Of a stretch of DNA of 64,000 bases, positions 51,082-58,913 are shown piece after piece. Origin of the DNA: JAKACA01 sp963769255 (GTDB lineage Bacteria > Actinomycetota > Acidimicrobiia > Acidimicrobiales > Bog-793); the NCBI GenBank assembly GCA_963769255.1, contig CAVYKV010000001.1, forward strand, positions 2,294,001 to 2,358,000. Direction: 5' to 3'. The notes under the pieces are model-generated. The model saw only the letters and a program-made list of their open reading frames with translations. It was not told the DNA's origin and did not search any database. Within the stretch, counting starts at the first letter, position 1, and every line of letters begins with the position of its first letter. The translations under genes were made by a program, and so were the position numbers.

Positions 51082-52245
51082 TCAGAGCAGGACGAGCGCC
51101 CGCAGGGCGCTGCCGCCGGCTGCCGTCGCCACCGCCTCGTTGACCTGCTCCAGCGGGAAGCGCCCGGAGATGAGCTCGTCGAGCTTGAGACGCCCGCCCT
51201 CGTAGAGCGAAACGAGCCGGGGCACGTCCAGCTCCGGTCGGCTCGCCCCCATCTTGCTGCCGAGGATGCGCAGCCCCCGGTCGGCGATCGTCTCCGGCTC
51301 GATGGGCACGCGGGCTCCCGGCGGCATCCCGACGAGGACGACGGCACCGCCGGGGGCGACGAGCGAGAGGGCCTGCTCGACGGCCGAGGCGACGGCGGCA
51401 GCCACGAACACGTAGTCGAGCTTGGCGCCGCCGGTGATCGCCCGCACCTCGCCGGCGAGGTCGCCGTCGCCGGCGACGAGCGTGTGGGTAGCACCGAAGC
51501 TGCGAGCGGCCGCCAGCTTGCTCTCGAGCACGTCGACGGCGACGAGCGTGTGGGTAGCACCGAAGCTGCGAGCGGCCGCCAGCTTGCTCTCGAGCACGTC
51601 GACGGCGACGATCAGGCGGGCGCCGGCGAGCACGGCGCCCTGCACGGCGTTGAGCCCCACGCCCCCTGTGCCGATGACCCCGACCGTCGCCCCCGCCTCG
51701 ACCTGCGCGGTGTTGATGACGGCACCGACCCCCGTCATGACGCCGCAGCCGATGAGGGCGGCCGTCTCGAGCGACAGCGAGGGCGGGATGCGGACGACCT
51801 GCGAGCGGTGCACGGTGACGTGCTCTGCCAAGGCGGCCGTGCGGAGTCCCTGCTGGATCACCGTCCCGTCGCCGGCCCGAAGGGGCGACGTCGCCCACAA
51901 CCGCGAGTAGCCGACCTCTTCGCACAGCGACAGCTGACCCCGCTGGCAGAGTGAGCACCATCCGCAGGACCGCACGAGCGTGACGACGACGTGGTCGCCC
52001 GGCTCGATCCCGACGACGTCCGGACCGACCTCCTCCACGACGCCGGCGGCCTCGTGGCCGTAGATGGCCGGCAAGCCGCCTCCCCAGGCGCCCTCGATGA
52101 AGGAGAGGTCGCTGTGGCAGATGGCGCAGGCGGCGATGCGGACGCCCACCTCGCCGGACTCCGGCCCGCCGAGCTCGACCTCCTCGACACAGAGGGGCGA
52201 ACCGAACTCACGGCAGACGGCGGCCTTCATCGCGATGGTGGTCAC
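51082..52245 (-). CDS. Zinc-dependent alcohol dehydrogenase (MDR family) with internal duplication
   Basis: 387 residues. Catalytic zinc ligands are in ACAICHSDLSF and GHEAAGVVEEVG. The structural-zinc lobe is CGWCSLCQRGQLSLC (four cysteines). The NAD fold shows VGVIGTGGVGLNAVQGAVLA and LIVAVDVLESKLAAARSFGA. The last segment is immediately repeated: 22 residues ending THTLVAVD occur twice, encoded by an exact 66-bp tandem repeat (51471-51611). Without the extra copy the length, about 365, is normal. The insertion duplicates a helix and strand right after the acidic residue that binds the NAD ribose, so activity is doubtful. GTG 52245 or ATG 52230 (MKAAV, a usual N-terminus) can be the start. 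It could oxidise or reduce the aldehyde made by the decarboxylase nearby. Confidence 0.9.
   Translation of the reverse strand: MTTIAMKAAVCREFGSPLCVEEVELGGPESGEVGVRIAACAICHSDLSFIEGAWGGGLPAIYGHEAAGVVEEVGPDVVGIEPGDHVVVTLVRSCGWCSLCQRGQLSLCEEVGYSRLWATSPLRAGDGTVIQQGLRTAALAEHVTVHRSQVVRIPPSLSLETAALIGCGVMTGVGAVINTAQVEAGATVGVIGTGGVGLNAVQGAVLAGARLIVAVDVLESKLAAARSFGATHTLVAVDVLESKLAAARSFGATHTLVAGDGDLAGEVRAITGGAKLDYVFVAAAVASAVEQALSLVAPGGAVVLVGMPPGARVPIEPETIADRGLRILGSKMGASRPELDVPRLVSLYEGGRLKLDELISGRFPLEQVNEAVATAAGGSALRALVLL
51471..51611. repeat. Exact tandem duplication, 66-bp period, inside the alcohol dehydrogenase gene
   Basis: Copy 1 is 51471-51536 and copy 2 is 51537-51602, with nine further matching bases to 51611. 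I find no difference between the copies. The period is 22 codons, so the reading frame is kept. Perfect identity points to a very recent event or an assembly artefact. Confidence 0.95.
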
Positions 52246-52405
52246 GCCGTGAACGATACGGACCCGCCCGTGCCGCCGCGAGGGTGCCGGACCGGCCCGG
52301 GGCCAGCAGAGATGCCCTCGGGCGGGCCGTCACAGCCCACCGGTGCCTGATCTCCGAACCTGGCGAGCACCGAGCGCGACAGCGCTTGTGCCCGTTCCGC
52401 AGGTA

Positions 52406-53047
52406 TCAGCGGCCGCCCGCTCGGCCGTGGAGAACCTCGCCGCTGGTCGGGCCGCGCTCGACAGAGGCGGGGTGGAGCAGACGTTCTGCGAGCGAAACGA
52501 CGAGTCGCCGAAAACGCTCAGGGGTCATGATGCCCGCATCCACCGCGATCGCCAGCTCGCAGCCGTCGACACAGGCGTTAAGCAGATCTGCGATGTCCTC
52601 GGCGGGCAGTTCGGGGGCAAACCGTCCGCAGTCGGCTCCATCGTCGATGGCGGCGACGATCACCTCTCGCCAGATTCCGAAAACCTCAGCCACCGGACTT
52701 CGCAAGTCCGGGTAATGCGCGGCACTCGCACAAAGCTGAGCCCACGTCGCCGAATGACGCCAGAGATCGGGATCCGATGTCAGCGACTCCACCAGAAACA
52801 CGATCCGCTCCCAAGGGTCGCTGATGGACGCGTTGGCGCGCTCACGCCAAACGTCGACGTACGCCTGGCAAGTCCAGCTGAATGCCTCGCGCAGGAGGGC
52901 ATCGCGAGTCTCGAAGTAATGCTGGAGGAGGCCGATCGAGACGCCCGCTCGACGGGCGACATCGAGAAGACGCGTTCGCTCGAAGCCGAGGTCCGAGAGG
53001 CATTCAGCGGCCGCCTCGAGGAGCTGATCGCGGACGGCGACCTTCAC
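52406..53047 (-). CDS. TetR-family transcriptional regulator
   Basis: 213 residues from GTG 53047. The helix-turn-helix domain reads VRDQLLEAAAECLSDLGFER, TRLLDVARRAGVSIGLLQHY and FETRDALLREAF. The C-terminal ligand domain includes SDPDLWRHSATWAQLCASAA and ADLLNACVDGCELAIAVDAG, of the BetI-like type. It is divergent from an acyl-CoA dehydrogenase, with 90 bases between them carrying an AATAT-G-ATATT palindrome, so control of that gene and itself is likely. Base composition is lower in GC than the neighbours (35 of 60 in the line 52681-52740, hand count), which may mean a separate origin. No ribosome site is obvious. Confidence 0.9.
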   Translation of the reverse strand: MKVAVRDQLLEAAAECLSDLGFERTRLLDVARRAGVSIGLLQHYFETRDALLREAFSWTCQAYVDVWRERANASISDPWERIVFLVESLTSDPDLWRHSATWAQLCASAAHYPDLRSPVAEVFGIWREVIVAAIDDGADCGRFAPELPAEDIADLLNACVDGCELAIAVDAGIMTPERFRRLVVSLAERLLHPASVERGPTSGEVLHGRAGGR

Positions 53048-53096
53048 GGCAGCAACGTTGTCATCTTACGCGCAGACCTTTACGGCCGAAGTCAGC

Positions 53097-53107
53097 AATA
53101 TGATATT
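53097..53107. promoter_or_regulatory. AATAT-G-ATATT palindrome between TetR and acyl-CoA dehydrogenase
   Basis: A perfect 5-bp-arm palindrome inside AATATGATATTATA, in a 90-bp divergent gap of otherwise high-GC DNA. The arms equal those of the element at 40215-40233 before the paralogous dehydrogenase, where the spacer is longer. It may double as a -10 region. Confidence 0.45.
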
Positions 53108-53137
53108 ATACCAGCGATACGCAGGGAGGGAGACCAC

Positions 53138-54307
53138 GTGACGGTCGCGCTCAGCGACGCCCACCAAGAGCTCCGGCGACGCGCCGACGAGCTGGCGCGT
53201 GCTATCGAGCCATACGAGCTCGCCTGCGAGGCCAACAACGGCCTCAGTCGAGACGACCACGAGACCTTGAAGCAGCTGGTGCGTGGGGCCCGCCTCAACG
53301 CCACGAACATGCCCGCGCAGGACGGGGGCCAGGGTCTCAACATCCTCGAGCAAGCCATCGTAGAAGAGCAGCTGGGTCGCCTCACGAGCTCGCTCTGGGC
53401 CGTCGTGTGGCGGCCGGCTAACGCCCTCACAGCGTGCTCTCCGGAGCAGCGGGAGCGCTATCTCCTGCCGGCCATCGCGGGCCGGCGGCGAGGCGCCTTC
53501 GCCGTGACCGAGGAGGGAGCCGGCTCGGATCCGACGGCCATCGCCACAGTGGCGGAGCCCGGGCCGTCGGGCGGCTACCGGCTGCGAGGCGAGAAGTGGT
53601 TCGTCACCTCCGGGGACGTCGCCGACTTCCTCATCGTTCTCGCCCGTGTGCAGCCGTCGGGCGACTTCGCCCTCTTCCTCGTCGACAAGGACCTGCCGGG
53701 CGTCGACATGGTCGAAGTGCCGCGCTTCATGCACACCTACGTCTTCGAGCACCCGAGGTTCGCCCTCGACGTGGAGCTCGACGACGGCGCCGTCCTCGGC
53801 CGGGTCGGCCAGGGCTACGAGCTCACGCGCGAGTGGTTCGTGGAGGAGCGCGTCATGATCGCCGCCCGGTGCGTCGGCGCCGCCGGGCGCGCCCTCAGTG
53901 AGGCCACGCGCTGGGCGGGCGAGCGCGTCCAGTTCGGCCGCCCGCTCATCGAGAACCAGCTCATAGGCAGCATGATCGCCGACAGCGCCGTGGACATCGC
54001 CCTCAACCGCGGCTTCGTCTACGACGTCGCCCGTGAGATCGACGAGGGCGCCGACCGCAAGCTCGTGCACGCCAAGGCGGCCATGGCAAAACTGGCCGCC
54101 TCCGAGGCGGCCGGCCGCGTCGCTGACCGCGCTGTGCAGATCTTCGGCGGGCGCGGTTACATGCGCGACTACGCCGTCGAGCGGCTCTATCGCGAGCTGC
54201 GCGTCGATCGCATCTGGGAGGGCACCTCCGAGATGCAGCGGCTCATCGTCGCCAACCACGTCGCCAAACGGGGCCTCGACGGCCTGCTCGCCCCGCCTTG
54301 GTCCTGA
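53138..54307 (+). CDS. Acyl-CoA dehydrogenase (paralogue of the one at 39019)
   Basis: 389 residues from GTG 53138 (GGGAGGGAG five bases upstream). Signatures: GAFAVTEEGAGSDPTAIATV, YRLRGEKWFVTSGDVADFLI, RVQFGRPLIENQLIGSMIAD, FGGRGYMRDYAVERLYRELR and RIWEGTSEMQR with the usual catalytic-base glutamate. It is nearly collinear with the protein of 39019-40191. The frame stays open far upstream, but homology, ribosome site and the intervening palindrome support GTG 53138. It is divergent from a TetR gene and overlaps the acyl-CoA synthetase gene behind it, which would supply its CoA-ester substrate. Confidence 0.92.
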   Translation: MTVALSDAHQELRRRADELARAIEPYELACEANNGLSRDDHETLKQLVRGARLNATNMPAQDGGQGLNILEQAIVEEQLGRLTSSLWAVVWRPANALTACSPEQRERYLLPAIAGRRRGAFAVTEEGAGSDPTAIATVAEPGPSGGYRLRGEKWFVTSGDVADFLIVLARVQPSGDFALFLVDKDLPGVDMVEVPRFMHTYVFEHPRFALDVELDDGAVLGRVGQGYELTREWFVEERVMIAARCVGAAGRALSEATRWAGERVQFGRPLIENQLIGSMIADSAVDIALNRGFVYDVAREIDEGADRKLVHAKAAMAKLAASEAAGRVADRAVQIFGGRGYMRDYAVERLYRELRVDRIWEGTSEMQRLIVANHVAKRGLDGLLAPPWS

Positions 54308-56415
54308 CGGCGCAGCCGACCGACGAGGAGCGGCCGCCGGACGCCCTCCGGCCGCTCCTCGAAGCCCGCTCCGTCGCCGTCGTCGGTGCGAGCGCCACGC
54401 CGGGTTCCGTAGGCGCCCTCACCGTGACCGAGCTGCTCGCCGGCGGTTACACGGGCGAGGTCTTCCCGGTCAACCCAAAGCACCGTGAGCTGCACGGCCT
54501 CACTTGTTACCCGTCGATCGCCGACCTGCCCGGCGTCGTCGACGTCGCCGTCATCGCCGTTGCCAACGCCCGCCTCGAGGAGCAAATGGAGTTGGCCGCC
54601 CGCTGCGGCATCGGGGCGGCCGTCATCTACGCGAGCGCCTTCGAGAAGTCCGAAGACGGGCAGCCGCCCCTCACCGAGCGCCTCGCCGCCGTCGCCCGCG
54701 GCAGCGGCATAGCGGTGTGCGGAGGAAACGGCATGGGCCTCGTGAACACTGCCCACCGGCTGCGGCTCTGCGGCTACCTGCTCCCCCGCGACTTGGGACC
54801 GGGCCCCGTCTCCATCGTCTCGCACTCGGGCTCGACGTTCTCTGCCCTCCTCCACAACGACCGTGGCCTTCGCTTCGGGCTCGCCGTGTCGCCCGGCCAG
54901 GAACTGACGGTTACCTCCGCCGACTACCTCGACTACTGCACGCGCCTCGAGGGCACCCGCGTCGTCGGCCTCATGCTCGAGGAGATACGAGATCCTGCCC
55001 GCTTCGCAGCCGCCGCCGACTCGGCGCACGCCCGCGGCATAGCCGTTGTCGTGCTCAAGGTGGGAGCCGCCCCGCGCACGAAGGCGCTCATCACGGCCCA
55101 CTCCGGGGCCCTCGCCGGTGACGACGGCGCCTACGAGGCGTTCTTCGACCATACGGGCGTGCACCGCGTGCGGACGCTCGACGAGATGATCGACACCCTC
55201 GAGCTCTTCGCCGCCGGGCGCCGGGCTGCGCCCGGAGGTCTCTCGGTCGTGTCCGACTCGGGCGGGGAACGGGCGCTCCTCACCGATCTCGCCGGCGATG
55301 TCCCGCTCACACAGCTGAGCCCGGAGACCACCGGCCGGCTGGCGGCCATTCTCGACCCCGGCCTGCCTCCCGTGAACCCGCTCGACGCCTTCGGGACGGG
55401 TGCGGATTCACAGGCCGTCTTCGCCCGGTCGCTCCAAGCGCTGCACGACGACGAAGGAACCGGTGCGCTCCTCTTCGCCGTCGACCTCACCGGCCTGAGC
55501 TTCGACGGCTACGCCGGAATAGCGCTTTCCACCGCATCGCGGACGACGAAGCCCTTTGCCCTGCTCACGAACGTCCCGGCCGGCATGAACCGGAAGGCGG
55601 CCGACCGGATCCGCTCCGGCGGCGTACCCGTACTGGAAGGCACGGCCACCGGTCTCGCCGCCGTCGGGCACCTTTTCGACGAACGAGAGTTCCGGACACG
55701 TCCGGAGCTCATCCCGCCGCCTGCGTCCGACGAAGCCGTGCGCGCCCGCTGGGTCGGGCGTCTCGACGAGGGGCGCCCGCTCGGCGAGGTGGAGGCGCTG
55801 ACGCTTGTGGCGGACTGGGGTATCCCCGTCTCGCCGAGCGAGCTCGTCCACAGCGAGGCGCACGCCCTTGCCGCCGCCGTCCGGCTGGGCTGGCCCGTGG
55901 CGCTCAAGACGGCTGCACCTGGGGTCGCCCACAAATCCGACACTGGAGGCGTCGTACTCGGCATCGCCGGCGCCGAGCGGCTGTCGGAGGTCTATCGGTC
56001 CTTGGCCGCCCGCCTCGGCCCTACCATGACCGTGCAGGTGATGGCGCCGGCGGGCGTCGAGCTTGCCGTCGGGATCGTGGACGACGAGGGTTTCGGCCCG
56101 CTCGTCGTCGTCGCCGCCGGAGGGACGCTCGTCGAGGTCATCACCGACCGCCGAGTGGCCATGCCGCCGCTCGATCGGGCGGGCGCAGGCCGCCTCCTCA
56201 ACGGACTCAGGCTACGGAGGCTCCTCGACGGCCACCGCGGCCTGCCGGCTGCGGACGTCGACGCCGTGCTGGACATCGTCGTGCGCGTCTCGGCCCTGGC
56301 GCGGGATCTCACCGGGCACGTGCAGGCCCTCGACATCAACCCGCTCGTGTGCACCGCCGCCGGCTGTGTCGCCGTCGACGCCCTCGTCGTCGCCCGATCC
56401 CTTCAGGGAGATTGA
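54298..56415 (+). CDS. NDP-forming acyl-CoA synthetase (acetate-CoA ligase family)
   Basis: 705 residues in the alpha-beta fused layout. A CoA-binding Rossmann domain comes first (ARSVAVVGASATPGSVGALT), then two flavodoxin-like succinyl-CoA-ligase domains (VSIVSHSGSTFSALL; LSVVSDSGGERALLTDLAGD). TAHSGALAGDDGAYEAFFDH carries the histidine that is phosphorylated in this family. A C-terminal ATP-grasp domain follows (PVALKTAAPGVAHKSDTGGV to QALDINPLVC). It activates a carboxylic acid to its CoA ester with ATP, giving ADP and phosphate. The start is uncertain: TTG 54298 overlaps the dehydrogenase by ten bases, and CTG 54304 would overlap its stop as CTGA. Tight coupling to the dehydrogenase suggests both act on the same acid. 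Confidence 0.9.
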   Translation: MVLTAQPTDEERPPDALRPLLEARSVAVVGASATPGSVGALTVTELLAGGYTGEVFPVNPKHRELHGLTCYPSIADLPGVVDVAVIAVANARLEEQMELAARCGIGAAVIYASAFEKSEDGQPPLTERLAAVARGSGIAVCGGNGMGLVNTAHRLRLCGYLLPRDLGPGPVSIVSHSGSTFSALLHNDRGLRFGLAVSPGQELTVTSADYLDYCTRLEGTRVVGLMLEEIRDPARFAAAADSAHARGIAVVVLKVGAAPRTKALITAHSGALAGDDGAYEAFFDHTGVHRVRTLDEMIDTLELFAAGRRAAPGGLSVVSDSGGERALLTDLAGDVPLTQLSPETTGRLAAILDPGLPPVNPLDAFGTGADSQAVFARSLQALHDDEGTGALLFAVDLTGLSFDGYAGIALSTASRTTKPFALLTNVPAGMNRKAADRIRSGGVPVLEGTATGLAAVGHLFDEREFRTRPELIPPPASDEAVRARWVGRLDEGRPLGEVEALTLVADWGIPVSPSELVHSEAHALAAAVRLGWPVALKTAAPGVAHKSDTGGVVLGIAGAERLSEVYRSLAARLGPTMTVQVMAPAGVELAVGIVDDEGFGPLVVVAAGGTLVEVITDRRVAMPPLDRAGAGRLLNGLRLRRLLDGHRGLPAADVDAVLDIVVRVSALARDLTGHVQALDINPLVCTAAGCVAVDALVVARSLQGD

Positions 56416-56468
56416 TCGTTCGTGGCTCTGTTCGAAACCGTAGTGCTATCGGCAAGGGGGAACACCAA

Positions 56469-58070
56469 ATGAGAAGAGATGAACTGTTGCGTGGCTCGGC
56501 GAGCGACACGGGGGAGCTCAACCGTAGGGACTTCCTCCGTGCGGCACTTGCCGGCGCTCTCACGCTGGGTGGAGCTAGCGTGCTCGCAGCATGCGGAAGC
56601 GGGCCATCCTCGCAGCCAACGACGACGGGGGGCGGGAATCCCCGTCGAGGGGGCACGCTTCGCCTCGGTATGACTGGGGCGTCCAGCTCCGACACTATCG
56701 ATCCACTCCTCCAGTACACGAATGTTGACAGTGCCATGTGCCTTCAAGTGTTTGACTCCCTTGTCGCTTTCGATCGAAACGCCGTACCTCAGCTCAGTCT
56801 CGCCGAGGAGATCACGCCTAACTCTGACGCAACCGAGTGGACGATCCGGCTGAAGTCCGGGGTGACATTTCACGACGGAAAGGACCTGACGGCCGATGAC
56901 CTCATATATACGTTCCAGCAGATACAGAACCCGAAGCTGGTGACATCGGGGGCGCCAGCCTTTGCATCCATAGACTCTGCACACATGAGCAAGCTCGACA
57001 ATCTTACGGTGCGGGTACCCTGTTCCGCACCATTTGCGACACTCATCCCGACTCTTGCCGCTTACTACTACTTCCTCATTCCGGTAGGGTTCAACCCCAA
57101 ATCCCCCGTCGGTACGGGTCCATTCAAATATCGCTCCTTCACACCTGCCGTCGAAGGTGTTTTTGAGCGGAACAACGACTACTGGCAGGGTGCTCCCTAC
57201 CTCGACTCTCTCGAGATGACCTTCTTCGCCGACGAGACCAGCCAAGTCAACGCCCTGCTGGGAAACAATGTCGATGCCGTGTCGCTTCTCTCGGCCGGCA
57301 GCGTCAATGCCGTGAAGTCGGGCGGCGGCGTGCTGCTCGTCTCGGACGGAGGGGGCTGGACACCGTTCACCATGAACTGCAACACGCCTCCCTTCACCGA
57401 CATACGCGTACGCCAAGCGTTTAAGCTCATGGTTGACCGTCAGGAGATGCTCGAGGCAGTCTTTGAAGGCAAAGGAATCATCGGGAACGACATCTTCTCG
57501 ATTTGGGATCCCGTGTACGACCGCGGAATCCCACAACGACAACAGGATATTAGTCAGGCGAAGTTTCTTTTGAAGCAGGCGGGCCACGAGAACTTGAGTA
57601 TCGCCCTTGTCACCGGGCCTATTGCTCAAGGAACGGTCGAAATGGCTGAGGTGTTCGCTCAGCAGGCTCAAGGCGCTGGCGTCCACGTGTCGTTACAACA
57701 GGAGACGGTCACGACCTTCTATGGATCAAACTATCTCAAGTGGGGGTTCGCGCAGGACTTTTGGTACTATAATCCCTATTTCTTCCAAGTTGCCTCATCT
57801 ATGACCCCGACGAGCGCAGGAAACGAAACGCATTTCTCCGACCCAGACTACGAGAGCCTGTACGCAAAGGCCCTGCGAACCGTCGACGCCTCGGCACAAG
57901 CGGATATCGCGCACGAGATGCAGCGAATCGAGTGGGACTCAGACGGCTACATCATCCCGTACTTCGCGCCCGTCATCGACGCACACGGCTCACGGGTACA
58001 GGGCACCGTGACCACAAAACTGGCGCTCTCGTTCAATAACTTCAATTTCACTCGCATTTGGCTCGACTAG
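56469..58070 (+). CDS. ABC importer solute-binding lipoprotein (family 5), low GC
   Basis: 533 residues from ATG 56469 (AAGGGGGAA upstream). A twin-arginine/lipoprotein signal (LNRRDFLRAALAGALTLGGA, lipobox LAAC) precedes a peptide-binding-protein fold: RRGGTLRLGMTGASSSDTID, ATEWTIRLKSGVTFHDGKDL, NPKSPVGTGPFKYRSFTPAV and DIRVRQAFKLMVDR. It is a paralogue of the frameshifted binding protein at 49150-50761. Base composition is clearly lower than its neighbours (32 of 60 and 34 of 60 G+C in lines 56881 and 57481, hand count), with codons such as ATA, CTT and TTG that are rare elsewhere in the window. This suggests recent acquisition. No permease is adjacent, so it may feed the importer at 41096-44906. 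Confidence 0.92.
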   Translation: MRRDELLRGSASDTGELNRRDFLRAALAGALTLGGASVLAACGSGPSSQPTTTGGGNPRRGGTLRLGMTGASSSDTIDPLLQYTNVDSAMCLQVFDSLVAFDRNAVPQLSLAEEITPNSDATEWTIRLKSGVTFHDGKDLTADDLIYTFQQIQNPKLVTSGAPAFASIDSAHMSKLDNLTVRVPCSAPFATLIPTLAAYYYFLIPVGFNPKSPVGTGPFKYRSFTPAVEGVFERNNDYWQGAPYLDSLEMTFFADETSQVNALLGNNVDAVSLLSAGSVNAVKSGGGVLLVSDGGGWTPFTMNCNTPPFTDIRVRQAFKLMVDRQEMLEAVFEGKGIIGNDIFSIWDPVYDRGIPQRQQDISQAKFLLKQAGHENLSIALVTGPIAQGTVEMAEVFAQQAQGAGVHVSLQQETVTTFYGSNYLKWGFAQDFWYYNPYFFQVASSMTPTSAGNETHFSDPDYESLYAKALRTVDASAQADIAHEMQRIEWDSDGYIIPYFAPVIDAHGSRVQGTVTTKLALSFNNFNFTRIWLD

Positions 58071-58112
58071 AACGCCGAGCCCGTAGGTGCCACGACATGA
58101 GAGCAGGCAGCC

Positions 58113-58898
58113 ATGACCTCAGTTCTGTCCCCCGATGCCAACGCCGGCCAGGTGGCGCTCGTCACGGGCGGGGGCACCGGCATCGGCCGGGCGACGGCCG
58201 TGGCCTTCGCCCAGTCGGGCGCCGACGTGGCGATCTGCGGGCGGCGCGCCGACCTGCTCGAGACGACGGCAGCCCGTATCGAGAGCGAAGGCGGCCGTTG
58301 CCTCGTGGTGCCGGCCGACGTGCGCGAGCCGGACGAGCTGAGCGGCGTCGTCGAGCGCGTCATGGCCGAGCTCGGCGCCGTCGACGTTCTCGTCAACAAC
58401 GCCGGCGGGCAGTTCCAGGCGCCCGCCGAGGACATCAGCCTCAAGGGCTGGCGGGCCGTCCACCGGCTGGCCGTCGACGCCGCCTGGGACCTCACCCGCC
58501 AGGTGGCGAATGCCAGCATGATCCCGCGGCGCCGCGGGCTCATCGTCTTCATCGGGTTCAGCCCGAGGCGCGGCATCCCCGGCATGGTGCACGCCTCGGC
58601 GGCCCGTGCCGCCGTCGAGAACCTTGCCGGTGGGCTGGCGGCCGAATGGGGCCGCTACGGGATCCGGGCCGTCTGCGTCTCCCCCGGCAACATCCGCACC
58701 GAAGGCCTCGACCAGTACGGCGAGGCGCAAGTGGCCGAGTGGACACGAGCCGTCCCCCTCGGCAGGCTCGGCACGGCCGAGGAGATCGGCGAGGTCATCG
58801 CCTTCCTCGCCACCCCGTCCGCCGCCTACATCTCCGGGACGACCATCGTCATCGACGGCGGCCTCGACGTCTCGGCGCCGCCACACTCCTCGAGTTGA
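58113..58898 (+). CDS. SDR oxidoreductase, enoyl/dienoyl-CoA reductase-like
   Basis: 261 residues from ATG 58113. The cofactor site VALVTGGGTGIGRATAVAFA and the NNAG motif (VDVLVNNAGG, near residue 93) are intact, as is VSPGNIRTEG. The classical active-site Tyr-x3-Lys is absent: the place reads MVHASAARAAVENLAGGLAA, with Ala for Tyr and Arg for Lys. This is the pattern I know from peroxisomal trans-2-enoyl-CoA reductase and 2,4-dienoyl-CoA reductases (VHSGAARAGV-like), which use other residues. A role in reducing unsaturated acyl-CoA esters agrees with the acyl-CoA dehydrogenases and synthetase nearby. The low-GC binding-protein gene ends 42 bases upstream. DNA composition returns to the local high-GC norm here. 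Confidence 0.85.
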   Translation: MTSVLSPDANAGQVALVTGGGTGIGRATAVAFAQSGADVAICGRRADLLETTAARIESEGGRCLVVPADVREPDELSGVVERVMAELGAVDVLVNNAGGQFQAPAEDISLKGWRAVHRLAVDAAWDLTRQVANASMIPRRRGLIVFIGFSPRRGIPGMVHASAARAAVENLAGGLAAEWGRYGIRAVCVSPGNIRTEGLDQYGEAQVAEWTRAVPLGRLGTAEEIGEVIAFLATPSAAYISGTTIVIDGGLDVSAPPHSSS

Positions 58899-58913
58899 GC
58901 GGCCTGTGGCGCC

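Noticed and set aside
52343..53137. N-terminal extension of the acyl-CoA dehydrogenase at 53138
   Set aside because: The open frame upstream is antisense to the TetR gene; homology and a GGGAGGGAG ribosome site start the protein at GTG 53138.
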